The notes: a model not told the origin generated them from the letters alone. A stretch of DNA of 64,000 nt from Burkholderiales bacterium (GCA_019747905.1 JAIEQG010000045.1:25327-89326); one strand, 5' to 3'. Positions 52,080-61,460 are shown, counted from the first letter of the stretch. Translations and numbers: made by a program.

Positions 52080-52137
52080 ATTCTAGCGGAAAGCCCCCCT
52101 CCATTCCTTTTCCGACGATCGGTCTCACCGATCGTCG
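52080..52137 (-). promoter_or_regulatory. Candidate tkt promoter with palindromic operator
   Basis: A -10 like hexamer TAGAAT (5 of 6; 52085-52080) has no -35. Centred about 40 bases further upstream is a perfect 11-base inverted repeat with a 3-base spacer, CGACGATCGGT/ACCGATCGTCG (52113-52137), at the place of an activator site. The regulator is unknown. Confidence 0.4.
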
Positions 52138-52146
52138 CAGTCTGCT

Positions 52147-52177
52147 CCTTCCCCCGTGGCACGGTCAGGGGGGAAGG
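52147..52177. terminator. Hairpin after ntrX
   Basis: Perfect arms CCTTCCCCC and GGGGGAAGG around a 13-base loop, 19 bases after the ntrX stop on the minus strand. The same arms form the hairpin at 4685-4711. Confidence 0.5.
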
Positions 52178-52195
52178 CGGGGGCGAGGTGCCGAC

Positions 52196-53458
52196 TTACG
52201 ACTCGGACTTGCGCGGTGGCGCCACGCCCAGCTGCTTCAGCTTGCGGTAAAGATGGGTCCGTTCCAGGCCGACTTTTTCGGCGACGCGGCTCATGTTGCC
52301 GCCCTCGCGCGCGATGTGATACTCGAAGTAGGCGCGCTCGAAGGCGTCGCGCGCTTCACGCAGTTCCATGTCGAGCGGCAGGCCGCTCAGCGAACTCGAG
52401 CCAAAGTCGTCTTGCGAGAGTGCCGTGCCCACATCCGACGGCACGATCTCGTCGCCGGCGGCCACCAGGGCCGATGACTTCACCACGGTCTCGAGCTGCG
52501 CGAGGTTGCCGGGCCAGGGATACATGCGCAGCTGGTTCAGCGCCGCCGTACTGAACGACTTCAGCGGGATCTCCTTCGCTTCGGCCATGCGCGCCAGCAG
52601 CAGGTTGGCGATTTCGGGTATGTCCTCGGCATGTTCGCGCAGGCTCGGGATGCGCAGCGTCACCGCCGCGAGGACGCTGTAGAGCTTCGAATCGAAGTGG
52701 CCTTCGGCCACGCGCTGCGGCAACAACGGCCCCGCGGTGGAAACGAGCCGCGCGTTGCAGCGCTCGATGCCCGGCAGGTGGTGCAGCAAGGCGCGCTGCG
52801 CATCGCGACCGAGCGCATCCACCGCGCGCAGGAACAGCGATCCGTCGGATGCCTGGGCGATCTGCTTGTCGGCCGGGTCGTCGAGGAAGGCGGTATCGGC
52901 AGGCGCAATCCACGGCGTGTTCGCGCGATGCATGTAGCGCGCGCACAGGTGCCGCCCGCACCCCGGCTCCCCGAGCAGCATCACGGGCGTGCGCAGATCG
53001 CGCACGCGTTCGAGCCGTGCCTTGAGATCGGTGATGATCGGCGCGCGACCGAGGAAGGCGATGGATCGTTCAGGTACCGCCGCGACCGGCACGGCACTTT
53101 GCGCGAGCGCCTTGCCCACGGTCGCCAGCAGCTTCTGCAGTGCAATCGGCTTTTCCAGGAATCCATAGGCGCCGATGCGCGTGGCTTCCACCGCGGTATC
53201 GATGGTGCCGTGGCCCGACATCATCACCACCGGCATGGTGAGCTGGCCGCTCGCCGACCATTCCTTGAGCAGCGTGATGCCATCGGTATCGGGCATCCAG
53301 ATATCGAGAAGCACCAGATCCGGCCGCGCGCGGCCGCGCTGCTGGCGCGCCTCGGTGGCGTTCTGGGCAACACGGACCTGGTGACCTTCGTCCGACAGGA
53401 TCTCGGACAGCAGCTCGCGGATACCGACTTCGTCGTCGACCACGAGGATCTGACTCAT
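52196..53458 (-). CDS. NtrX-like response regulator with degenerate AAA+ domain
   Basis: A 420-residue response regulator paired with the NtrY-like kinase. The receiver domain (residues 1-120) is intact: DD at 8-9, phospho-acceptor D52 (LLDIWMPDTDG), T/S and K105 regions. The middle AAA+ domain is eroded: Walker A is GEPGCGRH rather than GESGTGKE, Walker B is DGSLFLRAVDAL instead of GGTLFLDEI, and the GAFTGA loop that contacts sigma54 is missing. The Fis-type HTH (GGNMSRVAEKVGLERTHLYRKLKQL) is intact. It therefore probably binds DNA without activating sigma54. It starts 13 bases after ntrY. Confidence 0.88.
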   Translation of the reverse strand: MSQILVVDDEVGIRELLSEILSDEGHQVRVAQNATEARQQRGRARPDLVLLDIWMPDTDGITLLKEWSASGQLTMPVVMMSGHGTIDTAVEATRIGAYGFLEKPIALQKLLATVGKALAQSAVPVAAVPERSIAFLGRAPIITDLKARLERVRDLRTPVMLLGEPGCGRHLCARYMHRANTPWIAPADTAFLDDPADKQIAQASDGSLFLRAVDALGRDAQRALLHHLPGIERCNARLVSTAGPLLPQRVAEGHFDSKLYSVLAAVTLRIPSLREHAEDIPEIANLLLARMAEAKEIPLKSFSTAALNQLRMYPWPGNLAQLETVVKSSALVAAGDEIVPSDVGTALSQDDFGSSSLSGLPLDMELREARDAFERAYFEYHIAREGGNMSRVAEKVGLERTHLYRKLKQLGVAPPRKSES

Positions 53459-53471
53459 GAGTACACCACGT

Positions 53472-55655
53472 TCATTCGTTGGCCGCCCTCGGCGACGCGG
53501 AGCTCACCTGTGCGACCGCCGCCGCCGGTGGAAGCCAGATGATGACGCGGGCCCCCACGGGAACGAGATTCTCGAGACGGATACGGCCGCGGTGTTCCTC
53601 GACGATCTTCTGGACGATCGCCAGCCCGAGGCCGGTACCCTTGGGCTTGGTCGTCACATAGGGTTCGAACGCCCGCCCCATCACGTCGGCGGGAAACCCG
53701 GGGCCATTGTCGGAAACACTGAGCGCGATGCCACCGCCTTCCGCGCTGACGCTGACCGCGATGATCGGCGCCGACACGGTCGCGACGGCGTCTTCCGCAT
53801 TGCGCAGCAGATTGTGAATCACCTGGCGCAGCTTGGCCGCATCACCGAGTATGGGGGGCAAGCCGGGCTGGACCTTCAACTGGATGACGAAACCCATGGA
53901 CTCGTACAGGCCGAGCACTTCGCGGGTGAGCGGCCCGAGGTCGACGGGTACGGCGCGTGTTTCCGGGGCGCGAGCGTACTCGCTGAACGCATTGACCATG
54001 CTCTTCAACGCCGCGACCTGATTGACGATCGTCTGGGTGAGTCGCTCCAGCAATTCCGCGTCGGTCGCATCGAGCTTGGCCGAAAGGCGCTGCTGCAGGC
54101 GTTCGGCGGAAAGCTGGATCGGCGTGAGCGGATTCTTGATCTCGTGCGCGAGTCGTCGCGCCACTTCGCCCCAGGCCGCCTGGCGTTGCGCCTTCATGAG
54201 ATCGGTGATGTCGTCGAACACGACGACGTGACCGCCGGGCGCGGCCTGCCGGATCGCCGCGGCACGGGCGAGCAGCATCAGTTCGCCCTGGGGTCCGTGA
54301 TAGGCGATTTGCGCCTGCCAGTCGTCTTCGAGCGGTCCGGCGAGTGCGGCATCGAGCGGTACCGCGATGGCCGCCAGCCGCGGTTCACGGTGGCGCCATT
54401 CGCTCACCGGAACGTCGATCAGGGCTTCGAGATCGATTCCGAGGATACGGCTGGCGCTCGGATTGGACGAGCGCAGACGACGCTCGCCATCGAGCGATAT
54501 CACGCCCGCGGAGAGAGTTGCGAGAATGCTCTCGAGCTGCCGCTGATAGCGTTGCGTATCGCCTTGCGATTCGGCCAGTTCGCGCGTCATCGCGTTGAAC
54601 GACTGCGTGAGAATGCCCAGTTCGTCGTAACTGCGCACCGGCGTGCGCTGGCTGAAGTCGCCCTGCGCGACCGCGCGCGTTCCCTCGGCCAGCACGCTCA
54701 AAGGCGCGGACAGTTTCTGGCTGAAGTAGATGGCGAGCAGCAGTGCCGCGAACAGCGCGAGCAACAACGCGAGGGTCAGCGTCAGCCCGTACAGCCGCTT
54801 GAGACCCGAGCGCGAGAACGCGAGCTCCTGGTATTCGGAATGGGCGAACTGGACCGCTTCGGCATTGCGCGACACGGCTTCGGGTACTCGCTGCACCAGC
54901 TCGAGCGCCAGCACATCGCCATCGGCCACGTTGACCGGCACCACCACCCGCAACAACAGGCCCCCGGAAGGCTCCGCGACAATCCCCGTGTAAGTCTTCT
55001 GCAGCCGCAGCTCGCGCAAGGCTGAAGGCGAGAGCGGATCGGGCATGAGGCCGCTGTGTTCATCACCGGAGAACGCCAGCACCGTGCCGTTGGTGTCGAG
55101 CAACGCCACTTCCTGCACTGCGGCCTGCTCGCGCAGCGTGTTGAGGAGGGCCAGCTGTTGCCGCGGCGGCCGGTCCGCCACCATCAACGCCATGGTATCG
55201 GCCTTGCCGCGCAGATCCTTCACCATGCTGTCGAGCACGTTGCGGCCCAGTGCCAGGCCACCGTCGAGCGCGCGCTCCACGCGCACGTCGAACCACGTGT
55301 CGACCGAGCGTGCAAGGAACTGCACCGACACCGCATAGACCAGCGCCCCGGGCAGCACAGCCACCAGCGAGAACAGCAGCACCAGTCGCAACGACAGCTT
55401 GGACCCGAACACGCGCTGACGCAGGCGCCGGCGCAGCGTGAGCAGCTGGTAACCAGTGAGCAGCATCAGCAGCAGGACCACACCCAGGCCCACCAGGAGC
55501 AGTTGCGGCAGACCCTGGGTGAAGGCGGGCATATCGGCGTGCGTGCCGGACAGCAGATACAGCACGATCGCGCCGACGGCTGCCACGATCGCGGCGAGCA
55601 CTCTGCCCCCGCGCGTCGTGAGCGAGAGCCAGAACAGTCTCAGGCGTCGGCTCAT
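53472..55655 (-). CDS. NtrY-like membrane sensor histidine kinase
   Basis: A 727-residue sensor kinase. Three N-terminal transmembrane helices (about residues 20-38, 48-68 and 93-112) and one near 300-322 frame an extracytoplasmic sensing region. Then come a HAMP domain (FSQKLSAPLSVLAEGTRAVAQGDFSQ), a PAS domain (about 385-490), HisKA with phospho-acceptor His in VARRLAHEIKNPLTPIQLSAERL, and HATPase with NLLRNAEDAV, VSDNGPGFP and KGTGLGLAIVQKIVEEH. Its place between DUF4390 and ntrX is the standard Betaproteobacteria order. The stimulus is not visible; nitrogen or redox/envelope sensing are proposed for relatives. Confidence 0.92.
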   Translation of the reverse strand: MSRRLRLFWLSLTTRGGRVLAAIVAAVGAIVLYLLSGTHADMPAFTQGLPQLLLVGLGVVLLLMLLTGYQLLTLRRRLRQRVFGSKLSLRLVLLFSLVAVLPGALVYAVSVQFLARSVDTWFDVRVERALDGGLALGRNVLDSMVKDLRGKADTMALMVADRPPRQQLALLNTLREQAAVQEVALLDTNGTVLAFSGDEHSGLMPDPLSPSALRELRLQKTYTGIVAEPSGGLLLRVVVPVNVADGDVLALELVQRVPEAVSRNAEAVQFAHSEYQELAFSRSGLKRLYGLTLTLALLLALFAALLLAIYFSQKLSAPLSVLAEGTRAVAQGDFSQRTPVRSYDELGILTQSFNAMTRELAESQGDTQRYQRQLESILATLSAGVISLDGERRLRSSNPSASRILGIDLEALIDVPVSEWRHREPRLAAIAVPLDAALAGPLEDDWQAQIAYHGPQGELMLLARAAAIRQAAPGGHVVVFDDITDLMKAQRQAAWGEVARRLAHEIKNPLTPIQLSAERLQQRLSAKLDATDAELLERLTQTIVNQVAALKSMVNAFSEYARAPETRAVPVDLGPLTREVLGLYESMGFVIQLKVQPGLPPILGDAAKLRQVIHNLLRNAEDAVATVSAPIIAVSVSAEGGGIALSVSDNGPGFPADVMGRAFEPYVTTKPKGTGLGLAIVQKIVEEHRGRIRLENLVPVGARVIIWLPPAAAVAQVSSASPRAANE

Positions 55656-56266
55656 GGGCGCACCGTCCAGCGGTACCAGTCGGAAGAAAGATTCCAGCCC
55701 TTGGAGCCCAGCGCACTTACCTGGAACGCCTTGGGCAGCTGCGAAGTGTCGAGACGCAGGCGCAACTGCGCCGAGTACACCTTGTCCGCATCGAGTTCAT
55801 CGCGCGGCACGATGAAACGGTTGCGGATCTGACCCATGACCGCCAGCGCCTCGCGCAGCGAGTCGACGTTCTGCGTGAGAGCGCCGGCGGCGACCCGATA
55901 CTGGCGCGTGAGCGCGTTGTAGGTGAGCCGATAGCGCTGCCCGAAATCCGCCATGGTGCGGTTCCACAGATTGAGCAGGTACCAGCGCTCGTAGATCAGC
56001 TCGAAGTCGACCAGGAAGTTGAGCGCCACACCCTTGGTCAGGGCTTCTTCGAGCGTATCGCCCAACTCGATCTCGAAGCTTGCGTCCAGGTAGTAACCAT
56101 CGGCGCTGGAAGTGATCTCGGCCGAGCGCACGTTGATGGCCGGTTCGCCCGCATGCAGCGCACCGGGCCAGCACAGGAGCAGGACCAGCAACGCCGCGGC
56201 GGTCGCGGCCCACCGGCGCAGCTCAACGATCGGACTTTCGCAGCGGCGCGTAATAGAAACCGTCAT
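55652..56266 (-). CDS. DUF4390 domain-containing protein
   Basis: A 204-residue exported protein of the DUF4390 family. A hydrophobic segment WAATAAALLVLLLCWPGALHAGE acts as signal peptide; the rest (VRSAEITSSADGYYLDASFEI, ALNFLVDFELIYERWYLLNLWN) matches the family. Function unknown; the gene is conserved between rsmB and ntrY in Betaproteobacteria. I use the ATG at 56266, which overlaps rsmB by 44 bases; no later ATG keeps the signal peptide. It couples to ntrY by ATGA. Confidence 0.8.
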   Translation of the reverse strand: MTVSITRRCESPIVELRRWAATAAALLVLLLCWPGALHAGEPAINVRSAEITSSADGYYLDASFEIELGDTLEEALTKGVALNFLVDFELIYERWYLLNLWNRTMADFGQRYRLTYNALTRQYRVAAGALTQNVDSLREALAVMGQIRNRFIVPRDELDADKVYSAQLRLRLDTSQLPKAFQVSALGSKGWNLSSDWYRWTVRP

Positions 56267-57488
56267 GCTCTTGGTCAGGGAGAAGCTGCCCGCCGCTGCC
56301 CGGCAAACGGGCAGGCTCCGAATGACGCGCATCAGGATGGCGTTCGAGGAAGGCCTGGACCGTATCCCGGTTCTCCTCCGCAAACACCGAGCAGGTCGCG
56401 TAGAGCAATGTACCACCGGGGGCGAGGACCTGCCAAAGTGCGTCCAGCAGGCGCGCCTGCTGGCGCGCGAACGATTCGAGGTCCCCCGGGCGACGCAGCC
56501 ACTTGGCGTCAGGATGGCGTCGCACGATACCGGACGCGGAACACGGCGCATCCAGCAGGATGCGGTCGAACACGCGTCCATCCCACCACGTGTCGACGGC
56601 AGCGGCATCGGTGGCCTGCAGTTGGGCACGCAACCCCAGGCGGGCCAGCAGCCGCTCGATATCTTGGAGGCGGCGGCCGTCCACATCGATCGCGAGCAGG
56701 TCGACCGCCGCCAGTTCCAGGATGTGCGCGGCCTTGCCCCCGGGCGCGGCGCACGCGTCCAGCACGCGATCGCCATTGCGAGCCTCGAGCAATGGCGCGG
56801 CCCATTGAGCGCCCGAATCCTGGATCGAAACGAGCCCTTCGTCGAACCCGGGCAGACGTGCGGACGGCACCGGATGTTCCAGCAGCAGCGCATCGTTCTC
56901 GAGCCGTCGGACACGGATGCCCGCCTCGTCGAGCCGCGCGCGATAGGCATCGGGGGATATGCGGCGCCGGTTGACCCGGATGCTCATGGGGGGGTGTTCG
57001 AGTCCCGCCGCCAGGACCGCTTCCGCGTTCGCACCGAGCTGCCGTTCGAGCTTGTCGATCCACCACTTCGGACAGGACCACCGACCTTCCGGCGTGACCG
57101 CAGCACGCGGCAGCAGGTGTTCGCGTTCGCGCAGGAATCGCCGCAGCAGCGCGTTCACGAAACCGGCCGCGGCGGCCGCGCCGAGAGCACGAACGGCCCG
57201 TACCGCGTGATCGACGATCGCATGGGGTGCGTGGCGCGTCTGCCAGAGCTGGAACAAGGCAACCAGGACGAGCGCCTCGACCCGCTCGTCCGCTATGGGG
57301 CGTGCCGCCATCTGCGCAACCAGGGCCCGCAGAGTGCCCAGGTGCCGCAGGGTACCCTGGGTCAAGTCGAGGGCCGCCGCCCGGTCGCCCTGATCCAGCG
57401 CATCGTCTTCGAACCGGCGCTGGGCGAGGCTGCGTCCGGCCAGCACGGACGCCACCCGTTGGGCGGCGACCCGTTGGGCGGCGATCAC
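56223..57488 (-). CDS. rsmB: 16S rRNA (cytosine-967-C5)-methyltransferase
   Basis: A 421-residue RsmB, methylating C967 of 16S rRNA. An N-terminal NusB-like domain (RVASVLAGRSLAQ, VNALLRRFLRERE) precedes the methyltransferase domain, with SAM motif DACAAPGGKAAHILEL and catalytic cysteines in LLDAPCSASGIVRRHPDAKW and LLYATCSVFAEEN. The start is GTG 57488 (VIAAQRVAAQRV), 13 bases after the fmt stop; the ORF-track ATG at 57581 is inside fmt. Confidence 0.94.
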   Translation of the reverse strand: MIAAQRVAAQRVASVLAGRSLAQRRFEDDALDQGDRAAALDLTQGTLRHLGTLRALVAQMAARPIADERVEALVLVALFQLWQTRHAPHAIVDHAVRAVRALGAAAAAGFVNALLRRFLREREHLLPRAAVTPEGRWSCPKWWIDKLERQLGANAEAVLAAGLEHPPMSIRVNRRRISPDAYRARLDEAGIRVRRLENDALLLEHPVPSARLPGFDEGLVSIQDSGAQWAAPLLEARNGDRVLDACAAPGGKAAHILELAAVDLLAIDVDGRRLQDIERLLARLGLRAQLQATDAAAVDTWWDGRVFDRILLDAPCSASGIVRRHPDAKWLRRPGDLESFARQQARLLDALWQVLAPGGTLLYATCSVFAEENRDTVQAFLERHPDARHSEPARLPGSGGQLLPDQEHDGFYYAPLRKSDR

Positions 57489-57501
57489 AGGCCGACCGCG
57501 G

Positions 57502-58443
57502 TCAAATCCCGTCCTCGAATCGGCTGCCGACCGCCACGCCGTGCCCGCGCAGGAAATCCGCCACGGCGAGGCGCTTGCCACCGGGCCGCTGGAGCTGGGT
57601 CAGCGCCAGGACTGTGGCGCCGCCGCAGGCGACCTCGATGCCTTGCGGGCCGACGGCCAGCACCTCGCCGGGAGGACGGGCCCGATCGTCCGGGCGGGCG
57701 CGAGCCCTCCAGATTTTCAGCGGCTCGCCGTTGAATCGCGCATGCGCTCCTGGAACCGGGTCGAAAGCCCGCACTTGTCGCTCGCTGACTTCCGCGGAAT
57801 CGGTCCAGCGAATGGCCGCTTCACGGCGGCCGATTTTCGGCGCATACACGGCAAGATTGTCGTCTTGCGACGTCGGTTGCACGTTGCCGCCCACCAGGCG
57901 GGCCAGGGCTTCGACGATAGCTCGCCCGCCCATTGCGGCCAGGCGGTCGTGCAGGGACCCGGCGGTTTCATCGGGCGCAATGTCGAGCGCGGTCTGGGTC
58001 AGCACCGGACCCGTATCGAGACCGACATCCATCTGCATGATGCTGATCCCGCTCGTTGCATCACCCGCCAGCAGTGCCCGCTGGATCGGCGCGGCACCGC
58101 GCCAGCGCGGCAGCAACGAGGCGTGGATGTTGATGCAGCCGCGGGGAAAGGCTTCGAGGACGGGCGGCGGCAAGATCAGCCCATAGGCAGCCACGATCAT
58201 CGCTTCAGCTCCTGTATCCCGCAGTGCGTCCGCAGCACTCGGGGTTTTCAGCGAGAGCGGTTGATCGATCCTCAAGCCGCGCGCCAGTGCCAGCCGCTTG
58301 ACCTCGCTGGGGGTCGGCTGCAGGCCGCGTCCGGCCGGGCGGTCCGGCTGGGTCAGCACGAGCACGATCTCGTGGCCCGCAGCCAACAGCGCTTCGAGCG
58401 CGACCGCGGCGAAGCCCGGCGTACCGGCAAATACCAGACGCAT
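57502..58443 (-). CDS. fmt: Methionyl-tRNA formyltransferase
   Basis: A 313-residue formyltransferase for initiator tRNA. Start MRLVFAGTPGFAAVALEALL, the catalytic region INIHASLLPRWRGAAPIQRALLAGD and ISIMQMDVGLDTGPVL are family hallmarks; the C-terminal OB-fold domain is present. ATG 58443 is better than the ORF-track TTG three codons before. It follows def by 18 bases. Confidence 0.96.
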   Translation of the reverse strand: MRLVFAGTPGFAAVALEALLAAGHEIVLVLTQPDRPAGRGLQPTPSEVKRLALARGLRIDQPLSLKTPSAADALRDTGAEAMIVAAYGLILPPPVLEAFPRGCINIHASLLPRWRGAAPIQRALLAGDATSGISIMQMDVGLDTGPVLTQTALDIAPDETAGSLHDRLAAMGGRAIVEALARLVGGNVQPTSQDDNLAVYAPKIGRREAAIRWTDSAEVSERQVRAFDPVPGAHARFNGEPLKIWRARARPDDRARPPGEVLAVGPQGIEVACGGATVLALTQLQRPGGKRLAVADFLRGHGVAVGSRFEDGI

Positions 58444-58461
58444 CGGCGGCAACAGGGCCTG

Positions 58462-58965
58462 CTATCCCGCGCGGCGCTGCTGCTTCCTCATGCGCGAGGC
58501 GATGCGGTTCTGCTTCAGGCGGGACAGGTACTCGACGAAGACACGACCCTTAAGATGGTCCATTTCGTGCTGCACGCACACGGACATGAGCCCGTCTACC
58601 TCCAGCTCGAACCGCTCGCCACGAACATCCCGCGCCTCGATGCGGACTCGCTCGTAGCGCGGCACCTGGTCGTACACCCCAGGGACCGACAAGCACCCCT
58701 CCTCGAGCCCGGACTCGCCCCAGCCCTCGAGCAACACCGGATTGATGAAGACCTGCAGCGCGTCGCGCGTATCCGACACGTCGATCACGATCACCTGGCG
58801 GTGGATGTCCACCTGGGTGGCCGACAGCCCGACCCCGGGGGCGGCGTACATGGTTTCGGCCATGTCGCGCACGAGGCGCTGAAGCTCGTCATCGAACCGG
58901 GTCACTGGGGCCGCGACGATGTGCAGGCGGGGATCAGGGTACTGCAGAATGGGCAGCTGTGCCAT
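58462..58965 (-). CDS. def: Peptide deformylase
   Basis: A 167-residue metallo-deformylase removing N-terminal formyl groups. The three motifs are [10 protein letters not shown] (GxGxAAxQ type, with S in place of A), EEGCLSVPG and QHEMDHLKG, which give the metal-binding Cys and two His. It heads def-fmt-rsmB-DUF4390-ntrYX. Confidence 0.96.
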   Translation of the reverse strand: MAQLPILQYPDPRLHIVAAPVTRFDDELQRLVRDMAETMYAAPGVGLSATQVDIHRQVIVIDVSDTRDALQVFINPVLLEGWGESGLEEGCLSVPGVYDQVPRYERVRIEARDVRGERFELEVDGLMSVCVQHEMDHLKGRVFVEYLSRLKQNRIASRMRKQQRRAG

Positions 58966-58976
58966 AAAAGCTTGCT

Positions 58977-59005
58977 AAGTTAGGCGATTACGATCAGAAT
59001 CTCAA
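58977..59005 (-). promoter_or_regulatory. Candidate promoter of def
   Basis: On the minus strand TTGAGA (59005-59000), a 17-base spacer and TAACTT (58982-58977), 12 bases before the def ATG, in a locally AT-rich divergent gap. On the plus strand the same gap holds TATAGT facing the LysM gene. Confidence 0.3.
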
Positions 59006-59078
59006 GAAGAATATAGTAACCATGCGCAATCTCCCGTATTCCAGCGACAAATTCCCTGTCCTACAGGTGGGGACTCGT

Positions 59079-60248
59079 ATGCGACATTCAATCATATCGG
59101 CTGTCCTCGGGCTAACCCTCGCCGCGCTGCTGGCTCTGCCGGCCCTGGCACAGGAGGAGGAGCAAAAGCCGCTCGAACTGGCGGACAACCCCCCCGACCG
59201 CTACGTCGTGGTGAAGGGCGACACGCTCTGGGGCATCTCGAGGCGCTATCTCAAAAGTCCGTGGCGCTGGCCCGACCTCTGGGGCATGAACAAGGACGAG
59301 GTGAAGAACCCTCACCGCATCTACCCCGGCAACGTGCTAATCCTGGACCTGTCCGGCGCAACCCCGCGGCTGCGCATGGAAGGCGAAGGCCCCGGTGGCG
59401 TCGTGGCGGCCGCCCAGGGGACCGGCGTGGGCAGCACCGTGAAGCTGACCCCCAAGGTCCGCGCCGAGCAGGTGGACACCGCACCGATCCCCAGCATCCC
59501 TTCGACCGCCATCGAGCCGTTCCTCAATCGGCCGCTCATCGTCGACGCCAGCCAGTTCGACTCCGCACCCCGGATTGTCGCGACCCAGGAGAACCGAGTG
59601 GTCCTGGGCACTGGCGACGCGGCGTTCGTGAAGGGTCTCCCGGCCGACTCGCCGCTCGTGTGGCAGATCTATCGTTCCAGCAAGCCGCTGGTCGACCCGG
59701 CCACGAAGGAAGTGCTCGGCTACGAAGTCATCTACCTCGGCGACGCTCGCGTGCGCGAGTTCGGGGATATCACGACGGTGCGCATCCTGCGCGCACGCCA
59801 GGAGATCACCACCGGCGATCGACTCGTGCTGGCACCCCCGGCGGACGTACTCGCCTACGTTCCGCATTCCGCGGCAGCCGACGCCACCGGCACCGTGATT
59901 TCGGCCCCGGAGACGGTCATCACGGAGATCGGGCAGCAACGCGTGATCGTCCTGAATCGCGGCGCGCGCGAGGGTGTCGAGGTGGGCAACGTCTACGCGC
60001 TGTACCGCGCCGGCAAGACTGTCACTCCGCGCGCGTTGCCGCGCAGCAGTTCCAACGAAGTGCATCGCTCGCGGATCGAGACCGTGCAATCGGAGTTCGA
60101 TCCGAAGAACCAGAACGAGCCGGTGATGCTGCCGGATGAACGTTATGGCCTCGTGTTCGTGTTCCGCGTTTTCGAGAAGGTCTCCTACGCGCTCGTCATG
60201 ACCACCTCGCGTCCGGTGAATCTGCTGGACGTCGTGCGCGCCCCTTAA
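59079..60248 (+). CDS. LysM domain-containing exported protein
   Basis: A 389-residue protein with a signal peptide (MRHSIISAVLGLTLAALLALPALAQ), an acidic linker, and a single LysM domain near the mature N-terminus (YVVVKGDTLWGISRRYLKSPWRWPDLWGMN, NPHRIYPGNVLIL) that should bind peptidoglycan. The remaining 300 residues are a conserved beta-rich domain of unknown role. I prefer the ATG at 59079 because it starts the signal peptide; the one at 59022 adds 19 polar residues. The gene's position between def (divergent) and dprA is conserved in Betaproteobacteria. Confidence 0.85.
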   Translation: MRHSIISAVLGLTLAALLALPALAQEEEQKPLELADNPPDRYVVVKGDTLWGISRRYLKSPWRWPDLWGMNKDEVKNPHRIYPGNVLILDLSGATPRLRMEGEGPGGVVAAAQGTGVGSTVKLTPKVRAEQVDTAPIPSIPSTAIEPFLNRPLIVDASQFDSAPRIVATQENRVVLGTGDAAFVKGLPADSPLVWQIYRSSKPLVDPATKEVLGYEVIYLGDARVREFGDITTVRILRARQEITTGDRLVLAPPADVLAYVPHSAAADATGTVISAPETVITEIGQQRVIVLNRGAREGVEVGNVYALYRAGKTVTPRALPRSSSNEVHRSRIETVQSEFDPKNQNEPVMLPDERYGLVFVFRVFEKVSYALVMTTSRPVNLLDVVRAP

Positions 60249-60274
60249 ACCCCGCACTGCGCGATCCGTCGGCG

Positions 60275-61348
60275 ATGGCCGCGGACGCAGACCTTGCAGG
60301 CTGGCTGCGACTGACGCTGACCCCGGGGGTCGGGCCGCGCACCGCGCGGCTCCTGCTGCAGGCCTTCGGTTCACCGGAAGCCGTCGTCGCTGCCAGTACG
60401 GCCGCCCTGGAGCGCGTCGTACCCCGCGCGATCGCGTCGGCGATAGCGACCGCATCGCTCGAGGATGCGATAGCAGCGACGAAAGCTTGGTCGGAACAGC
60501 CGGGCAACCACGTGGTCACGCTCGCGGACGAATCATATCCACCGGCTCTGCTCGAGATTCCGGATCCACCGGTCGTGTTGTTCGCCAAGGGTCGTGTCGA
60601 GCTGTTGCGCGCTGCCGCGGTCGCGGTCGTCGGTAGCCGCAACGCGACACCGCAGGGCGCCGAGACCGCGCGCGAGTTCGCGCATGCGCTGTCCGATGCC
60701 GGACTGACGATCGTGAGCGGTCTCGCGCTCGGCATCGACACCGCTGCGCATGAAGGTGGGCTGGCCGGACCGTCCAGCACCATCGCGGTGACTGGCACCG
60801 GACTCGACATCGTCTACCCCGCCCGCAATCGCAAGCTGGCCCATCGCATCGCCGAGGACGGTTTGCTGATCTCCGAGTTCGCGCTCGGGACCGGTGCCAT
60901 CGCCCACAACTTTCCGCGCCGCAACCGCCTGATCAGCGGGCTCGCGCGCGGTGTGCTCGTGGTGGAAGCGGCGGTCCGCAGCGGTTCGCTCACCACCGCG
61001 CGGCTTGCGGCGGATCAAGGGCGGGAGGTGTTCGCAATTCCGGGCTCGATCCATTCACCGCTGTCGCGCGGTTGCCACGCGCTCATCAAGCAGGGTGCGA
61101 AACTGGTAGAAAGCGCACAGGATGTGCTCGAGGAACTGCATCTGGCCGTCCCCGCGCGCGAAGCCCCGCGAACACGTGCGGCGGACGATCCCTTGCTGGA
61201 ACAACTGGGTCATGACCCTTGCGATCTCGACACCCTGGCCGCGCGCAGCGGCCTTGGCGCCGATGTCCTGACCGCCCGCTTGCTCGAGCTCGAGCTGGAA
61301 GGCCTGGTCGCCAGTCTGCCCGGCGGACGCTACCAGCGGCTCGGCTGA
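60275..61348 (+). CDS. dprA: DNA-processing protein DprA
   Basis: A 357-residue DprA/Smf, which binds incoming single-stranded DNA and loads RecA during natural transformation. An N-terminal SAM/HhH-like region (LTPGVGPRTARLLLQAFG) precedes the Rossmann core with VAVVGSRNATPQGAETAREFA, GLTIVSGLALGIDTAAHEG and RNRLISGLARGVLVVEAA, and a C-terminal winged-helix domain. The start ATG 60275 lies 26 bases after the LysM gene. The smg (DUF494) gene usually found next is absent. Confidence 0.94.
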   Translation: MAADADLAGWLRLTLTPGVGPRTARLLLQAFGSPEAVVAASTAALERVVPRAIASAIATASLEDAIAATKAWSEQPGNHVVTLADESYPPALLEIPDPPVVLFAKGRVELLRAAAVAVVGSRNATPQGAETAREFAHALSDAGLTIVSGLALGIDTAAHEGGLAGPSSTIAVTGTGLDIVYPARNRKLAHRIAEDGLLISEFALGTGAIAHNFPRRNRLISGLARGVLVVEAAVRSGSLTTARLAADQGREVFAIPGSIHSPLSRGCHALIKQGAKLVESAQDVLEELHLAVPAREAPRTRAADDPLLEQLGHDPCDLDTLAARSGLGADVLTARLLELELEGLVASLPGGRYQRLG

Positions 61349-61460
61349 CGCACCACGGTCGTTCCGATGCTTCCGAGCGGTGCCTTGCTTGCACCGCCGG
61401 AATTCGAGCGCTTATGATGCGCGGCCCTCGACAGCGCCCCCCACCAGGGAGCCCGACCCC

